Assembly: GCA_016217735.1 (NCBI GenBank)
Contig: JACRGQ010000056.1
Coordinates: forward strand, 1-32,290
Origin: Nitrospinota bacterium
Lineage (GTDB): Bacteria; Nitrospinota_A; UBA7883; JACRGQ01
Reading direction: 5' to 3'
Length of the DNA stretch: 32,290 nt
Shown: positions 20,775 to 28,811 of the stretch, piece by piece
How the letters are laid out: each line of letters starts with the position of its first letter
Numbering within the stretch: the stretch's first letter is position 1
Translations under genes and position numbers: made by a program
The notes under the pieces: generated by a model
The model's input: the letters and a program-made list of their open reading frames with translations, nothing else
What the model was told of the DNA's origin: nothing
The model's database searches: none

Positions 20775-22175
20775 ATGAACGAACCTGATAATATCCTGGA
20801 TAATTTTACTGATCCTGATTTTGTACCGACTCCGATTATGCAGCAAGCTGAGCGGGTTGATCACGATGCCGCGGTCAACGCGGAAGAGATGGATGAGGAG
20901 ATAAGCGTCTTGTCCTACAATTCGATATTTATGGCTCCCCAACCGGACGAGCGGGAGAAACTGTTGGCCGCAAACCTGGCCGAGTTGCGTGCCGCCGAGG
21001 CGTTCCTTGAAGAAGCCGGCGAGGCGGCGGCGGAAGAAGCCTCCGGGCCGGAGCCGATGACCATCGAGGAGAAACTCCAAGAGCGCAAAGAGCAGGCCAT
21101 CGGCCACGTCACAGGCCGGGCCGCAACGCAGGGGAACGGCAAGGGGTTTGCCCACATTATCGGCAATTCAAAACGCATCCGTGAAATTTTCGGCACCGTC
21201 GAGAAGCTGGCCGATACCGACAGCACCGTGCTGGTGCTGGGGGAAAGCGGCACCGGCAAGGAACTCTTCGCCCGGTCGGTGCATATGCATTCGCCGCGGC
21301 GCAACAAAAACTTCGTGGTGGTGAATTGCGGCGCGATCCCCGAAGACCTGCTGGAGAGCGAGCTGTTCGGCCACGAGAAGGGGAGCTTCACCGGCGCCAT
21401 CCGCACCCGCGTGGGCAAATTCGAGATGGCGCACGAGGGAACGATATTCCTCGATGAAATCGGCGACATGAGTCCGGCCTTGCAGGTGAAGCTGCTGCGC
21501 ATCCTGCAGCAGCAGGAGTTCGTGCGGGTCGGCAGCAATCAGGTGATACGCACCAACGTGCGGGTGGTCGCCGCCACCAACATCGACCTTGAAAAGGCGA
21601 TCAAGGAAAAACGGTTCCGCGAGGATCTCTATTACCGCCTGAATGTCATTCCGATCAAACTGCCGCCGCTGCGCGCCCGCAAGGACGACATTGCGCTGTT
21701 GGTGGACCACTTCATCAAGCGGTTCAACAGGAGCAGGAACCGCGGCATCGCCGGCGTTACCCCGGCGGCGATGAAGCTGCTGCTGGAATACGAGTGGCCC
21801 GGCAACGTGCGCGAGCTGGAGAACATCTGCGAGCGGATGGTGGTGATCAAGGGGGAGGGGATGATCGACGTGGAGGACCTCCCGTACCAGTTCATCAGCG
21901 ACGCCAACCAGGACGAGCAGCTTTACACCGACATGCTGCTGGTCGGCGCGCAGGAGGCCGATCTGGAGCCGCAGGCCGCCGCGCCCGCCGCCGCGACGAT
22001 GGATATTCCCGAAACCGGCATCAGCCTCAAAGAGGTGGTGGAAGAATACGAGATGGGGCTTATCATGCAGGCGCTGGAAAAGACCAACTGGGTGAAGAAC
22101 AAGGCGGCCGCCATGCTGGGGCTTAACCGCACCACGCTCGTCGAGAAGCTCAAAAAGCGCGGCATCACCCGCTGA
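20775..22175 (+). CDS. Sigma-54-dependent enhancer-binding protein without receiver domain
   Basis: A 466-residue activator. The first 120 or so residues are acidic and Ala/Glu-rich with no CheY-like, GAF or PAS pattern. A complete AAA+ domain follows: Walker A GESGTGKE (156-163), the sigma-54-contacting GSFTGA loop (203-208), Walker [10 protein letters not shown], and an arginine-finger region [14 protein letters not shown]. The C-terminus is a Fis-type helix-turn-helix ([23 protein letters not shown]). The HTH style resembles FleQ/FlrA-type regulators (recollection only). The signal input is unclear. Divergent sigma-54-driven microproteins with repeats between make that pair its best candidate target (inference). 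Confidence 0.93.
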   Translation: MNEPDNILDNFTDPDFVPTPIMQQAERVDHDAAVNAEEMDEEISVLSYNSIFMAPQPDEREKLLAANLAELRAAEAFLEEAGEAAAEEASGPEPMTIEEKLQERKEQAIGHVTGRAATQGNGKGFAHIIGNSKRIREIFGTVEKLADTDSTVLVLGESGTGKELFARSVHMHSPRRNKNFVVVNCGAIPEDLLESELFGHEKGSFTGAIRTRVGKFEMAHEGTIFLDEIGDMSPALQVKLLRILQQQEFVRVGSNQVIRTNVRVVAATNIDLEKAIKEKRFREDLYYRLNVIPIKLPPLRARKDDIALLVDHFIKRFNRSRNRGIAGVTPAAMKLLLEYEWPGNVRELENICERMVVIKGEGMIDVEDLPYQFISDANQDEQLYTDMLLVGAQEADLEPQAAAPAAATMDIPETGISLKEVVEEYEMGLIMQALEKTNWVKNKAAAMLGLNRTTLVEKLKKRGITR

Positions 22176-22333
22176 TCGCCATTCCCGTCCCTCTCTCCTT
22201 TCCAATCAGCCGAAAATTGTTCTTTCAATTCTTTCAGATGCTCCACGACGCTCCAAAACCTCCAAATCTTCCAAACGCCCCGCGTCAAAAGATTCAGGCG
22301 CGCCAAATGCGCCATTTCTCCCTTTCTCGGCAG

Positions 22334-22440
22334 GTACACAATTTATTGTGTACATCATGCATAACCTCTTCTCGGCCCGATGGGCCGATGGAGAAGCTTT
22401 GAAAATATGGCTGGATTCCCGCCTTCGCGGGAATGACAGG
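22334..22440. repeat. Cluster of three palindromes in the gap after the activator gene
   Basis: The 290-base gap 22176-22465 holds no convincing gene. It contains GTACACAAT-TT-ATTGTGTAC (22334-22353), then a hairpin with CTTCTC/GAGAAG outer arms and CGGCCC-GAT-GGGCCG core (22368-22396), then ATTCCCGC-CTTC-GCGGGAAT (22415-22434) followed by GACAGG. The last is the widespread GGATTCCCGC..GCGGGAATGACA-type dispersed intergenic repeat. The others may be part of the same mosaic or provide bidirectional termination between the convergent genes. Confidence 0.65.
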
Positions 22441-22465
22441 ATCAGGGGCCAGCGCGTGGCTTGAT

Positions 22466-23599
22466 TTACAGGCAGAGCTTGAGGACGGCGGTGATGCCGG
22501 AGGGGCCGAGGGAGCCGCCACCGGGGGAGCTTTCCAATACGTGTGCAACGATGCGGGGGATGTCCTCTTCCTTCAATCCAAGCCGGGCAAGCGTTACCGG
22601 CGCGCCGATCTGCGAAAAAAGCATTTTGAGCTGCGCGATGCCGTTTTGCGCCCCATGCATCCCAATCACCCGCTCGGCGAACTGGTCGAACTTTTCCGGC
22701 CTCTTCAGCGACGCATAACTCATCCAGCCGGGCATCACCACGGCAAGGCACGCGCCGTGCGGGGCATCGGTGAGCGCGCCGATGCTGTGGGCCAGCATGT
22801 GGTTTTCCCACCCGGCGGGGCCGCGCCCCGCCTGCGCGATGCCGCACAGCGCCACGGCGCTGGCCCAAAGCATGTCGGCCCGCCCCCGGTAGTCATGCGG
22901 GTCTTGCAGCAGCCGGTTGGCGCTTTCAAACAGCGCGACGAACAGCCCCTCGGCCAGCCGGTCCTGCACCGGCGCATCCATCTCGCGTCCGCCGAAGTAC
23001 GGCTCCATGATGTGGCTGAAGGTATCGACGATGCCGTAGACGGTCTGCTCCTTCGGCACGGTCATCGTAAGTTCGGGATCGAGTATCGAAACGGCCGGGT
23101 AGGAATGCGGTGAATACATCGCAAGCTTGAGGCCGCCGGAGGTCATGACGGAGTTGCCGTTCATCTCGCTGCCGGTGGCGGCCAGCGTCGGCACCGCCAC
23201 CAAAGGCAATGCCCGCTCAGGGCGCTTCCCCCCTGTAAAAAACAGCCACGGATCGTAATCCACCGTTGCCCCGGCGGCGATGGCCTTCGCCTCATCCATC
23301 ACGCTGCCGCCGCCGACGGCGAGAACCACCTCAAGCCCTTCGGCGCGCACCTTCGCTATTCCTTCGCGGGCGTGGCTGATGAGCGGGTTCGGCTTCACTC
23401 CGCCGTGATCCGCCGCGCGCACCCCCGCCGCCGCAAGGCTTTGGCGGATGCGGGCGTGGAGGCCGCTGCCCTTGATGCTCTCTTTGCCGTAAACCAGCAG
23501 GACGCTTTTTCCCAGCTTCGCCACGGCGGCGCCGGTTTCGGCGGCCTTGCCGCGTCCGAAGATGATCTGCGTCGGGTTGCGGTAGATGAAATCCTGCAT
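22466..23599 (-). CDS. Iron-containing (group III) alcohol dehydrogenase, YqhD/butanol dehydrogenase-like
   Basis: A 377-residue dehydrogenase starting MQDFIYRNPTQIIFGRG, the typical N-terminus of this family. It has the cofactor motif GGGSVMDEAKAIA, PTLAATGSEMNGNSV, and metal ligands from SILDPELT (Asp), DTFSHIMEPYF (His), ENHMLAHSIG (His) and DAPHGACLA (His). It reduces aldehydes to alcohols or the reverse with NAD(P)H. ATG 23599 has AAGGAG 7 bases upstream; the frame's extra 17 residues lack family features. It is monocistronic, between two repeat-bearing gaps. Confidence 0.9.
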   Translation of the reverse strand: MQDFIYRNPTQIIFGRGKAAETGAAVAKLGKSVLLVYGKESIKGSGLHARIRQSLAAAGVRAADHGGVKPNPLISHAREGIAKVRAEGLEVVLAVGGGSVMDEAKAIAAGATVDYDPWLFFTGGKRPERALPLVAVPTLAATGSEMNGNSVMTSGGLKLAMYSPHSYPAVSILDPELTMTVPKEQTVYGIVDTFSHIMEPYFGGREMDAPVQDRLAEGLFVALFESANRLLQDPHDYRGRADMLWASAVALCGIAQAGRGPAGWENHMLAHSIGALTDAPHGACLAVVMPGWMSYASLKRPEKFDQFAERVIGMHGAQNGIAQLKMLFSQIGAPVTLARLGLKEEDIPRIVAHVLESSPGGGSLGPSGITAVLKLCL

Positions 23600-23646
23600 C
23601 GGTCGGCTCCTTCGCAAGGGTGTTTTTTTCACTATACCAATTTTTG

Positions 23647-23712
23647 TCATTCTGAGTGCAACGAAGAATCCCTTTCCGGAAGGAGTTCCTTCGCCCGCGG
23701 CTCAGGATGACA
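23647..23712. repeat. Dispersed GTCATTCTGAG..CTCAGGATGAC palindromic repeat
   Basis: The segment begins GTCATTCTGAG (with a TGCAACGAAGAATCC continuation) and ends CTCAGGATGACA; the outer arms pair with one bulge/mismatch, and an inner CCTTTCCGGAAGG palindrome lies between. This is the widespread short intergenic repeat of the type 'GTCATTCTGAGCGCAACGAAGAATC', present in many unrelated genomes. It sits between the alcohol dehydrogenase start and the TetR start. Confidence 0.7.
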
Positions 23713-23825
23713 GAAGCGGGAAAGAACCGCGGTACCGCCGCCGGAAACTGCAACACGATGAAATAGTTTCCATGCCCTGCTTTTCATGGTATATTTGAAA
23801 ACAGGCAAGAGGGAGAAGGATACTC

Positions 23826-24497
23826 ATGCATGATATTGCAGTTTCCACGCGGGAGCGGACGGTGGCCGAAGCCGATACGCGCACCCGCATCATCGCCGCC
23901 GCGCGCGGCCTCTTCATTGCCCGCGGTTTTTCCAAAGTGACGATGGACGAATTGGCCGGGCAGCTTGGCATCAGCAAAAAAACGCTCTACCGGCATTTCG
24001 ACAAAAAGGACGATCTGGTGGACGCGGCGTTTGAGTGGCAGATGCTTTACATCCGCCAAAACCTGACCGAAATCTTTTCCCGGCCCGGCGATTTTCTCGA
24101 CCGGCTGTATGCCTTCTGCGCGTTCATCACCGGCGCGCTGTCGCGGGTGAACCGCGCGTTCCTCGAAGACCTCCGCCGTTTCCGCCCCGATCTCTGGAAA
24201 AAGATAGAGGAGTTCCGCCGCGCGCGGATAGAGGGGGAATTCGCCAAGGTGATCGCCGACGGCCGGCGCATCGGCGTGGTGCGCGGCGACGTGAACGTGG
24301 AACTGTTCATCGCCATTTTCCTCGCGGCGGTGCAAGGGGTGGTAAACCCCGAAACGCTGTCGCGGCATCCGTTCACCGCCGAAGAAGCCTACCGGGGGGT
24401 TATCGGGGTGATGTTCGAGGGAATTTTGGCCGACGGCGCGAAACCGCTGTTCCGCGCCCGCTTCAAGCAAACCGCCAAGGAAGGAAAAAAGAAATGA
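23826..24497 (+). CDS. TetR-family regulator of the efflux operon (CecR-like)
   Basis: A 223-residue TetR protein with the DNA-binding domain ADTRTRIIAAARGLFIARGFSKVTMDELAGQLGISKKTLYRHFDKKDDLVDAAF near the N-terminus and a helical ligand domain. GGAGAAGGA precedes the ATG. Its stop overlaps the adaptor gene's ATG by 4 bases, so it heads the efflux operon. In E. coli the equivalent order is cecR(ybiH)-ybhG-ybhF-ybhS-ybhR, where CecR represses the exporter. Self-repression is likely by analogy; no clear operator palindrome was found upstream. Confidence 0.88.
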   Translation: MHDIAVSTRERTVAEADTRTRIIAAARGLFIARGFSKVTMDELAGQLGISKKTLYRHFDKKDDLVDAAFEWQMLYIRQNLTEIFSRPGDFLDRLYAFCAFITGALSRVNRAFLEDLRRFRPDLWKKIEEFRRARIEGEFAKVIADGRRIGVVRGDVNVELFIAIFLAAVQGVVNPETLSRHPFTAEEAYRGVIGVMFEGILADGAKPLFRARFKQTAKEGKKK

Positions 24498-25414
24498 AGC
24501 GCATAGCTCTTGTGATCGCCGTCATCGCGCTGGCCGGATGCAATAACGCCCGGGACGGCGCCATCACCGCCAGCGGCGTGATAGAGGCGACCGAAGTGAC
24601 CGTGAACGCCAAGCTGGGCGGCGAGATAACGGCGCTTGCCGTGGCTGAGGGGGCCGAGGTGAAAAAAGGGGATTTGCTTGCAACCATCGATCACGCAAAC
24701 CTCGACATCCAACTGCGGCAGGCCGAGGCCAACGTGCAGGCCGCCAGCGCGCAGCACCGTTTGGCCCAGCGCGGCGCGCGCGGCGAGGACATCAGGCTGG
24801 CCGAGGCGAATTTCCGCTTCGCCGAAACGGAGTTCAAGCGGATAGCCGAGCTTTTCCGCCTGCGGGGCGCGACGCAACGGCAGCATGACGACGCGGCCAC
24901 GCGCCTCGCCGTGGCGAAAGAGACTTACGAAAAACTGAAAAACGGCCTGCTGCCCGAAGAGATAGAGTCCGCCCAGGCGCGCCTCGCGCTGGCCGAGGCG
25001 CAGCGCGCGCAGGTGGAGAAATACATCGCCGATACCTCCGTCACCGCCCCGGTGGACGGCACCGTCACCCGAAAATCGGTGGAGGAGGGGGATCACGTGC
25101 TGCCGAACGCGCAGCTTTTCCGTATCAGCCGCCTTGCCACCGTGAACCTGATGATCTATGTAAGCGAGGTGGAGCTGGCGCGGGTGAAGCTGGGGCGGCG
25201 GGCGGACGTCTTTATCGACGCGCGGCCGAAAAAGGCCATTCCGGCCACGGTGGTGTATATTTCGCCGGTGGCGGAGTTCACCCCCAAAAACGTGCAGACC
25301 AAGGACGACCGGACCAAGCTGGTCTTCGGCGTGAAGCTGGAGATACCGAACCCCGAACGCGCGCTCAAGCCGGGAATGCCGGCCGACGCGGAGCTGGCGG
25401 CGGGGCGGCCATGA
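24494..25414 (+). CDS. Periplasmic adaptor lipoprotein (HlyD/YbhG-like membrane fusion protein)
   Basis: A 306-residue adaptor beginning MKRIALVIAVIALAGC, a lipoprotein signal peptide with lipobox LAGC (Cys16). A split lipoyl/barrel-sandwich follows (GGEITALAVAEGAEVKKGDLLATIDHANLDIQLRQAEANV), then a long alpha-helical hairpin rich in Ala, Arg and Glu (about residues 75-180), the second half-lipoyl region (ITSVTAPVDGTVTRKSVEEGDHV type) and a beta-barrel domain. It should bridge the inner-membrane ABC transporter and the TolC channel encoded nearby. ATG 24494 overlaps the TetR stop by 4 bases, the longer open frame being spurious. Its stop overlaps ATPase 1. Confidence 0.9.
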   Translation: MKRIALVIAVIALAGCNNARDGAITASGVIEATEVTVNAKLGGEITALAVAEGAEVKKGDLLATIDHANLDIQLRQAEANVQAASAQHRLAQRGARGEDIRLAEANFRFAETEFKRIAELFRLRGATQRQHDDAATRLAVAKETYEKLKNGLLPEEIESAQARLALAEAQRAQVEKYIADTSVTAPVDGTVTRKSVEEGDHVLPNAQLFRISRLATVNLMIYVSEVELARVKLGRRADVFIDARPKKAIPATVVYISPVAEFTPKNVQTKDDRTKLVFGVKLEIPNPERALKPGMPADAELAAGRP

Positions 25415-26328
25415 CGGAAGCGTTGGCCATCGAAGGGCTGGGCAAATCATTCGGCGATATGCGCGCGGTGGACGGCATATCCCTGACCGTGCGCGAGGGG
25501 GAGATGTTCGGCATCGTGGGGCCGGACGGGGCGGGGAAGACCACGCTCTTCCGCATGCTCTGCGGCATCATGAAGCCGTCCAAAGGAACCGCCCGCATCT
25601 TCGGCCACGATGTCCGCGGCGGCATGGAACAAATCAAGCGACAGATAGGTTACTTCTCGCAGCGGTTCACGCTTTACGGCGACCTTTCGGTGGACGAAAA
25701 CATCGAGTTCTTCGCCGAGATACACGACGTGCATGATTACCGGGAGCGGCGCGAAGAGCTGCTCGCCTTCACCCGCCTCACGCCGTTCCGCGGCCGGCTG
25801 GCCGACCGGCTTTCGGGCGGCATGAAGCAGAAGCTGGCGCTCGCCTGCACGCTCATCCACCGCCCCCGGCTGATATTCCTCGACGAGCCGACCACCGGGG
25901 TGGACCCGATATCGCGCATGGATTTTTGGAAAATACTTTCCGCCCTGCTTAAAACCAACATCACCATCGTGATGAGCACCCCCTATCTGGACGAGGCGGA
26001 GCGGTGCGGCCGGGTGGCGCTGATGAACAGGGGGGCGGTGATGGCGCTCGACACCCCCGCCAACATCAAGGAACGGATGCGCGGCGACGTGCTTGAAATC
26101 GTCTGCGGCGATATCCGGGCCGCCGCGCGCCTGCTGAAAGGGGCCGCCGGCATACTGGACGTGCAGGCGTTCGGCGACCGGCTCAACGTGGTGGTGGACG
26201 GAACGGAGGCGGGCTTCAAAAAAGTTGAATCCATTTTGCGGAATGGCGGCATTCCCATTACGGACTGGCGGCCGGTGAAACCGTCGCTGGAAAACGTGTT
26301 TATATCGCTCATCACCAATGCGGCATAA
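25411..26328 (+). CDS. Efflux ABC ATPase 1 (YbhF N-half-like), lacking the switch histidine
   Basis: A 305-residue ATP-binding subunit matching the first half of YbhF. Walker A is GPDGAGKTT (residues 37-45), the signature LSGGMKQ (134-140) is canonical, and Walker B is LIFLDEPTTGVDP (154-166). The switch (H-loop) position reads STPYLDEAE with Pro191 where a histidine is usual, so its own Walker site is probably catalytically weak. The C-terminal 90 residues are the regulatory extension seen in drug-exporter ATPases. The ATG overlaps the adaptor stop by 4 bases. It is expected to pair with ATPase 2 at 27872. Confidence 0.9.
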   Translation: MTEALAIEGLGKSFGDMRAVDGISLTVREGEMFGIVGPDGAGKTTLFRMLCGIMKPSKGTARIFGHDVRGGMEQIKRQIGYFSQRFTLYGDLSVDENIEFFAEIHDVHDYRERREELLAFTRLTPFRGRLADRLSGGMKQKLALACTLIHRPRLIFLDEPTTGVDPISRMDFWKILSALLKTNITIVMSTPYLDEAERCGRVALMNRGAVMALDTPANIKERMRGDVLEIVCGDIRAAARLLKGAAGILDVQAFGDRLNVVVDGTEAGFKKVESILRNGGIPITDWRPVKPSLENVFISLITNAA

Positions 26329-26350
26329 CGGAATGAAAGGAACGGCATCG

Positions 26351-27682
26351 ATGAAACGGATAGGGATAATGCTTGCGGTGTTGCTGCCCGCCGCGGCTTT
26401 CGCGGCGGATGAACGGCGGCTTTCGATAGACGAGGCGGCGCGGATGGCGCTGCAGAACAGCAAGCAGGTGCGGATGGCCTCGTTGGGGGCCGCCGCGGCC
26501 CACGCCAAGGCGGATGAGACTTCCGGCGCGGACAAGCCGCGGGTGGCGGCGCAGGCGGGCTATACCCGGATGAGCGACGTCGGCCCGTTCCAGATACAGC
26601 CCCCCGGTTCCCCCGCGCCGACCGTCATTTCCCCCTCGCTCACCAATTGGTACCAGGCCAAGCTTTCGGTCACCTATCCGCTCTTCACCGGCAACAGGCT
26701 GGAGGGGTACGCCGAATCGGCGGCGTACAGCGCCCTGGCGGCCGACAAGGAATACGAAGACGGCAGGGCCGGCATGGCGCTGGCGGCGCGGAGCGCCTAC
26801 TGGATACTGTACAAAACCCAACAGGTGAAGCAGGTGATAGACGAAAACGTGACGCAGGTGCAAAGCCACCTCACCGACGTGACCAATATGGTGAATGCCG
26901 GCATCATGCTGCGCGACGAACAGCTCAAGGCGCAGGTGCAGCTTAGCAACGCCCGGTTCGCGCAGGCGGATGCCGCCAACAACGTGAAGCTCGCCATGAT
27001 GCAGCTCAACAACGTCATCGGCCTGCCGCTGGACACGAACCTCGCGCTGACCACCCCCCTCGCCGCGCGGGACGCCCCGCTGAAGACGCTGGCGGAATAC
27101 AAAAGCTCCGCCATCGAGAACCGCCCTGATCTGCTTGCCGCGCGGATGAAGGTGAAATCGGCCCGCGCCGGTTACGGCGCCAGCAAGGGGGGATTCCTCC
27201 CCACGGTTTCCCTCTTCGGCGATTTTCTCTACGCCAACCCCAACCAGCGCTACCTGCCGAATCAGGAGCGCTGGGACAGCACGTGGGCCGCCGGCGTCAT
27301 GGTCAGTTACGATGTTTTCGACTGGGGGATCACCCGCAGCCAGGTGGCCCAGGCCGATGCGCGGAAATCGCAGGCGGAACTCGCCTATGAGCAGGCGCTC
27401 GACGGCGTGGAACTGGAAGTGAACCAGAGCTATCTGGCCCTGCTGCAGGCCCGCGAACGGATCGCCATCGCCGGCGGCGGCGTGGAACAGGCCGAGGAAA
27501 GCGCCCGCATCACCAAAAACCGGTTCCACAACGGCCACGCCACCAACACCGAAGTGCTGGATGCCGAGATCGCCCTGTTGCAGAGCAAACTGAACTACAC
27601 CATCGCCACGGCCGATTACGAAATCGCCCAGGCGCGCATGCGAAAATCGGCCGGGGAGCCGGATACGGAAGAGGAAAAATAA
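26351..27682 (+). CDS. TolC-family outer-membrane efflux channel
   Basis: A 443-residue outer-membrane factor. The signal peptide MKRIGIMLAVLLPAAAFA is followed by AD at the predicted cleavage site. Two repeats typical of the family are visible: long amphipathic helices (RLSIDEAARMALQNSKQVRMASLGAAAA... and RPDLLAARMKVKSARAGYGASKGGFLPTVSLFGDF) and beta segments (YQAKLSVTYPLFTGN; AAGVMVSYDVFDWG). It would be the exit duct for the ABC exporter. ATG 26351 starts the signal peptide; ATGs slightly upstream (26333) are less likely. It sits between the two ATPase genes, which is unlike the E. coli ybh operon, where no TolC gene is present. Confidence 0.9.
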   Translation: MKRIGIMLAVLLPAAAFAADERRLSIDEAARMALQNSKQVRMASLGAAAAHAKADETSGADKPRVAAQAGYTRMSDVGPFQIQPPGSPAPTVISPSLTNWYQAKLSVTYPLFTGNRLEGYAESAAYSALAADKEYEDGRAGMALAARSAYWILYKTQQVKQVIDENVTQVQSHLTDVTNMVNAGIMLRDEQLKAQVQLSNARFAQADAANNVKLAMMQLNNVIGLPLDTNLALTTPLAARDAPLKTLAEYKSSAIENRPDLLAARMKVKSARAGYGASKGGFLPTVSLFGDFLYANPNQRYLPNQERWDSTWAAGVMVSYDVFDWGITRSQVAQADARKSQAELAYEQALDGVELEVNQSYLALLQARERIAIAGGGVEQAEESARITKNRFHNGHATNTEVLDAEIALLQSKLNYTIATADYEIAQARMRKSAGEPDTEEEK

Positions 27683-27716
27683 GGAATTCCTCCCCTTGAT
27701 CCCCTTGCTTGGCAGA

Positions 27717-27763
27717 GGCGACACTCCTGTCGCCCGAATAAATCGGCGGCAAGAGTGCCGCCG
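27717..27763. repeat. Double-hairpin intergenic repeat within the efflux operon
   Basis: GGCGAC-ACTCCT-GTCGCC (27717-27734) and CGGCGGCA-AGAG-TGCCGCCG (27744-27763) are perfect hairpins in the 189-base gap between the TolC gene and ATPase 2. The text 'GGCGACACTCCTGTCGCC' and 'GCGGCAAGAGTGCCGCCGCTACC' belongs to a dispersed repeat type I recall from several bacterial phyla. Being inside an operon, it could attenuate or stabilise the transcript. Confidence 0.65.
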
Positions 27764-27871
27764 CTACCTGGGCATGGCGGCAAAAGGGAAGGGAAATGGA
27801 GAGCATTGCCATATCCATGGTATCCAATTAGCATGAAATCTGTGGCGGCTGGCGGAAAAAAAGGAGCGCGT

Positions 27872-28810
27872 ATGCCCCCCTATGCGATCGAGGTGGACGG
27901 GCTGACAAAAAAATTCGGCGCGTTCACCGCCGTCGACAACATCTCGTTCCATGTGGAGCGCGGGGAGATATTCGGTTTTCTCGGCCCCAACGGCGCGGGC
28001 AAATCGACCGCCATCCGGATGCTCTGCGGCCTGATGGAACCGACGGCGGGCCGCGCCTCCGTGGGGGGCTTCGACATCGCCACCCAGACGTTCCAGATAA
28101 AAAAAAGCATCGGCTACATGTCGCAAAAATTCTCGCTCTACGAGGACCTCACCGTGGAGGAAAATATCCGTTTCTATGGCGGGGTATACGGCCTTTCCCC
28201 GGCGCGCATCACCGAACGGATGCGGTGGGTGGTGGAGATGGCCGGCCTTGCGGGACGCGAAGGCAGCCTCACCGGCGAACTCTCCGACGGCTGGAAACAG
28301 CGCCTCGCGCTCGGCTGCGCCGTTATCCACGAGCCGGCCATCGTTTTCCTCGATGAGCCGACCTCCGGCGTCGATCCGGTCTCGCGCCGCAATTTTTGGG
28401 AGCTTATCAGCCGGCTCTCCGAACAGGGGGTGACGGTGCTGGTGACCACCCACTACCTCGACGAGGCGGAATACTGCAACGACATCATGATGATAAACGC
28501 CGGCCGCATCGTGGCCAGCGGCGGGCCGAAAGAATTGAAGCAACGCCATATCACCTACCGGATGCTGGAAGTGCGGACCGCCGATCCGGTGGCCGCCATG
28601 GAGGCGCTGAAGGGGGAACCGTGGGTGCGTGAACTGACGCTTTTCGGCATCCACCTCCACGCGGGGGTGGACGATGCCGTGGAGGGGAGCCGCCGGATAC
28701 GGGAGGCGTTCGCCCGCCGGGGATTGACGGCGGAGCGGATAGAGCCGATCACGCCGTCGCTGGAGGACGTCTTCATCCACCTGCTGGCGGAATCGGGAGG
28801 AGGGGACTGA
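27872..28810 (+). CDS. Efflux ABC ATPase 2 (YbhF C-half-like), with degenerate signature motif
   Basis: A 312-residue ATP-binding subunit with Walker A GPNGAGKST, Walker B IVFLDEPTSGVDP and a normal switch histidine (TTHYLDEAE, His194). Its signature motif reads LSDGWKQ (from residue 137) instead of LSGGQ. These traits complement ATPase 1, which has a good signature but no switch histidine. ATG 27872 is preceded by AAGGAG at good spacing; upstream in-frame starts (27755, 27833) lie in repeat DNA. The permease gene follows after one base. Confidence 0.9.
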   Translation: MPPYAIEVDGLTKKFGAFTAVDNISFHVERGEIFGFLGPNGAGKSTAIRMLCGLMEPTAGRASVGGFDIATQTFQIKKSIGYMSQKFSLYEDLTVEENIRFYGGVYGLSPARITERMRWVVEMAGLAGREGSLTGELSDGWKQRLALGCAVIHEPAIVFLDEPTSGVDPVSRRNFWELISRLSEQGVTVLVTTHYLDEAEYCNDIMMINAGRIVASGGPKELKQRHITYRMLEVRTADPVAAMEALKGEPWVRELTLFGIHLHAGVDDAVEGSRRIREAFARRGLTAERIEPITPSLEDVFIHLLAESGGGD

Positions 28811-28811
28811 A

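Noticed and set aside
26312-27724. 470-residue leftward frame opposite the TolC gene
   Set aside because: It is antisense to a well-supported gene with a signal peptide. Its composition (Gly, Arg, His, Val) is typical of GC-rich shadow frames.
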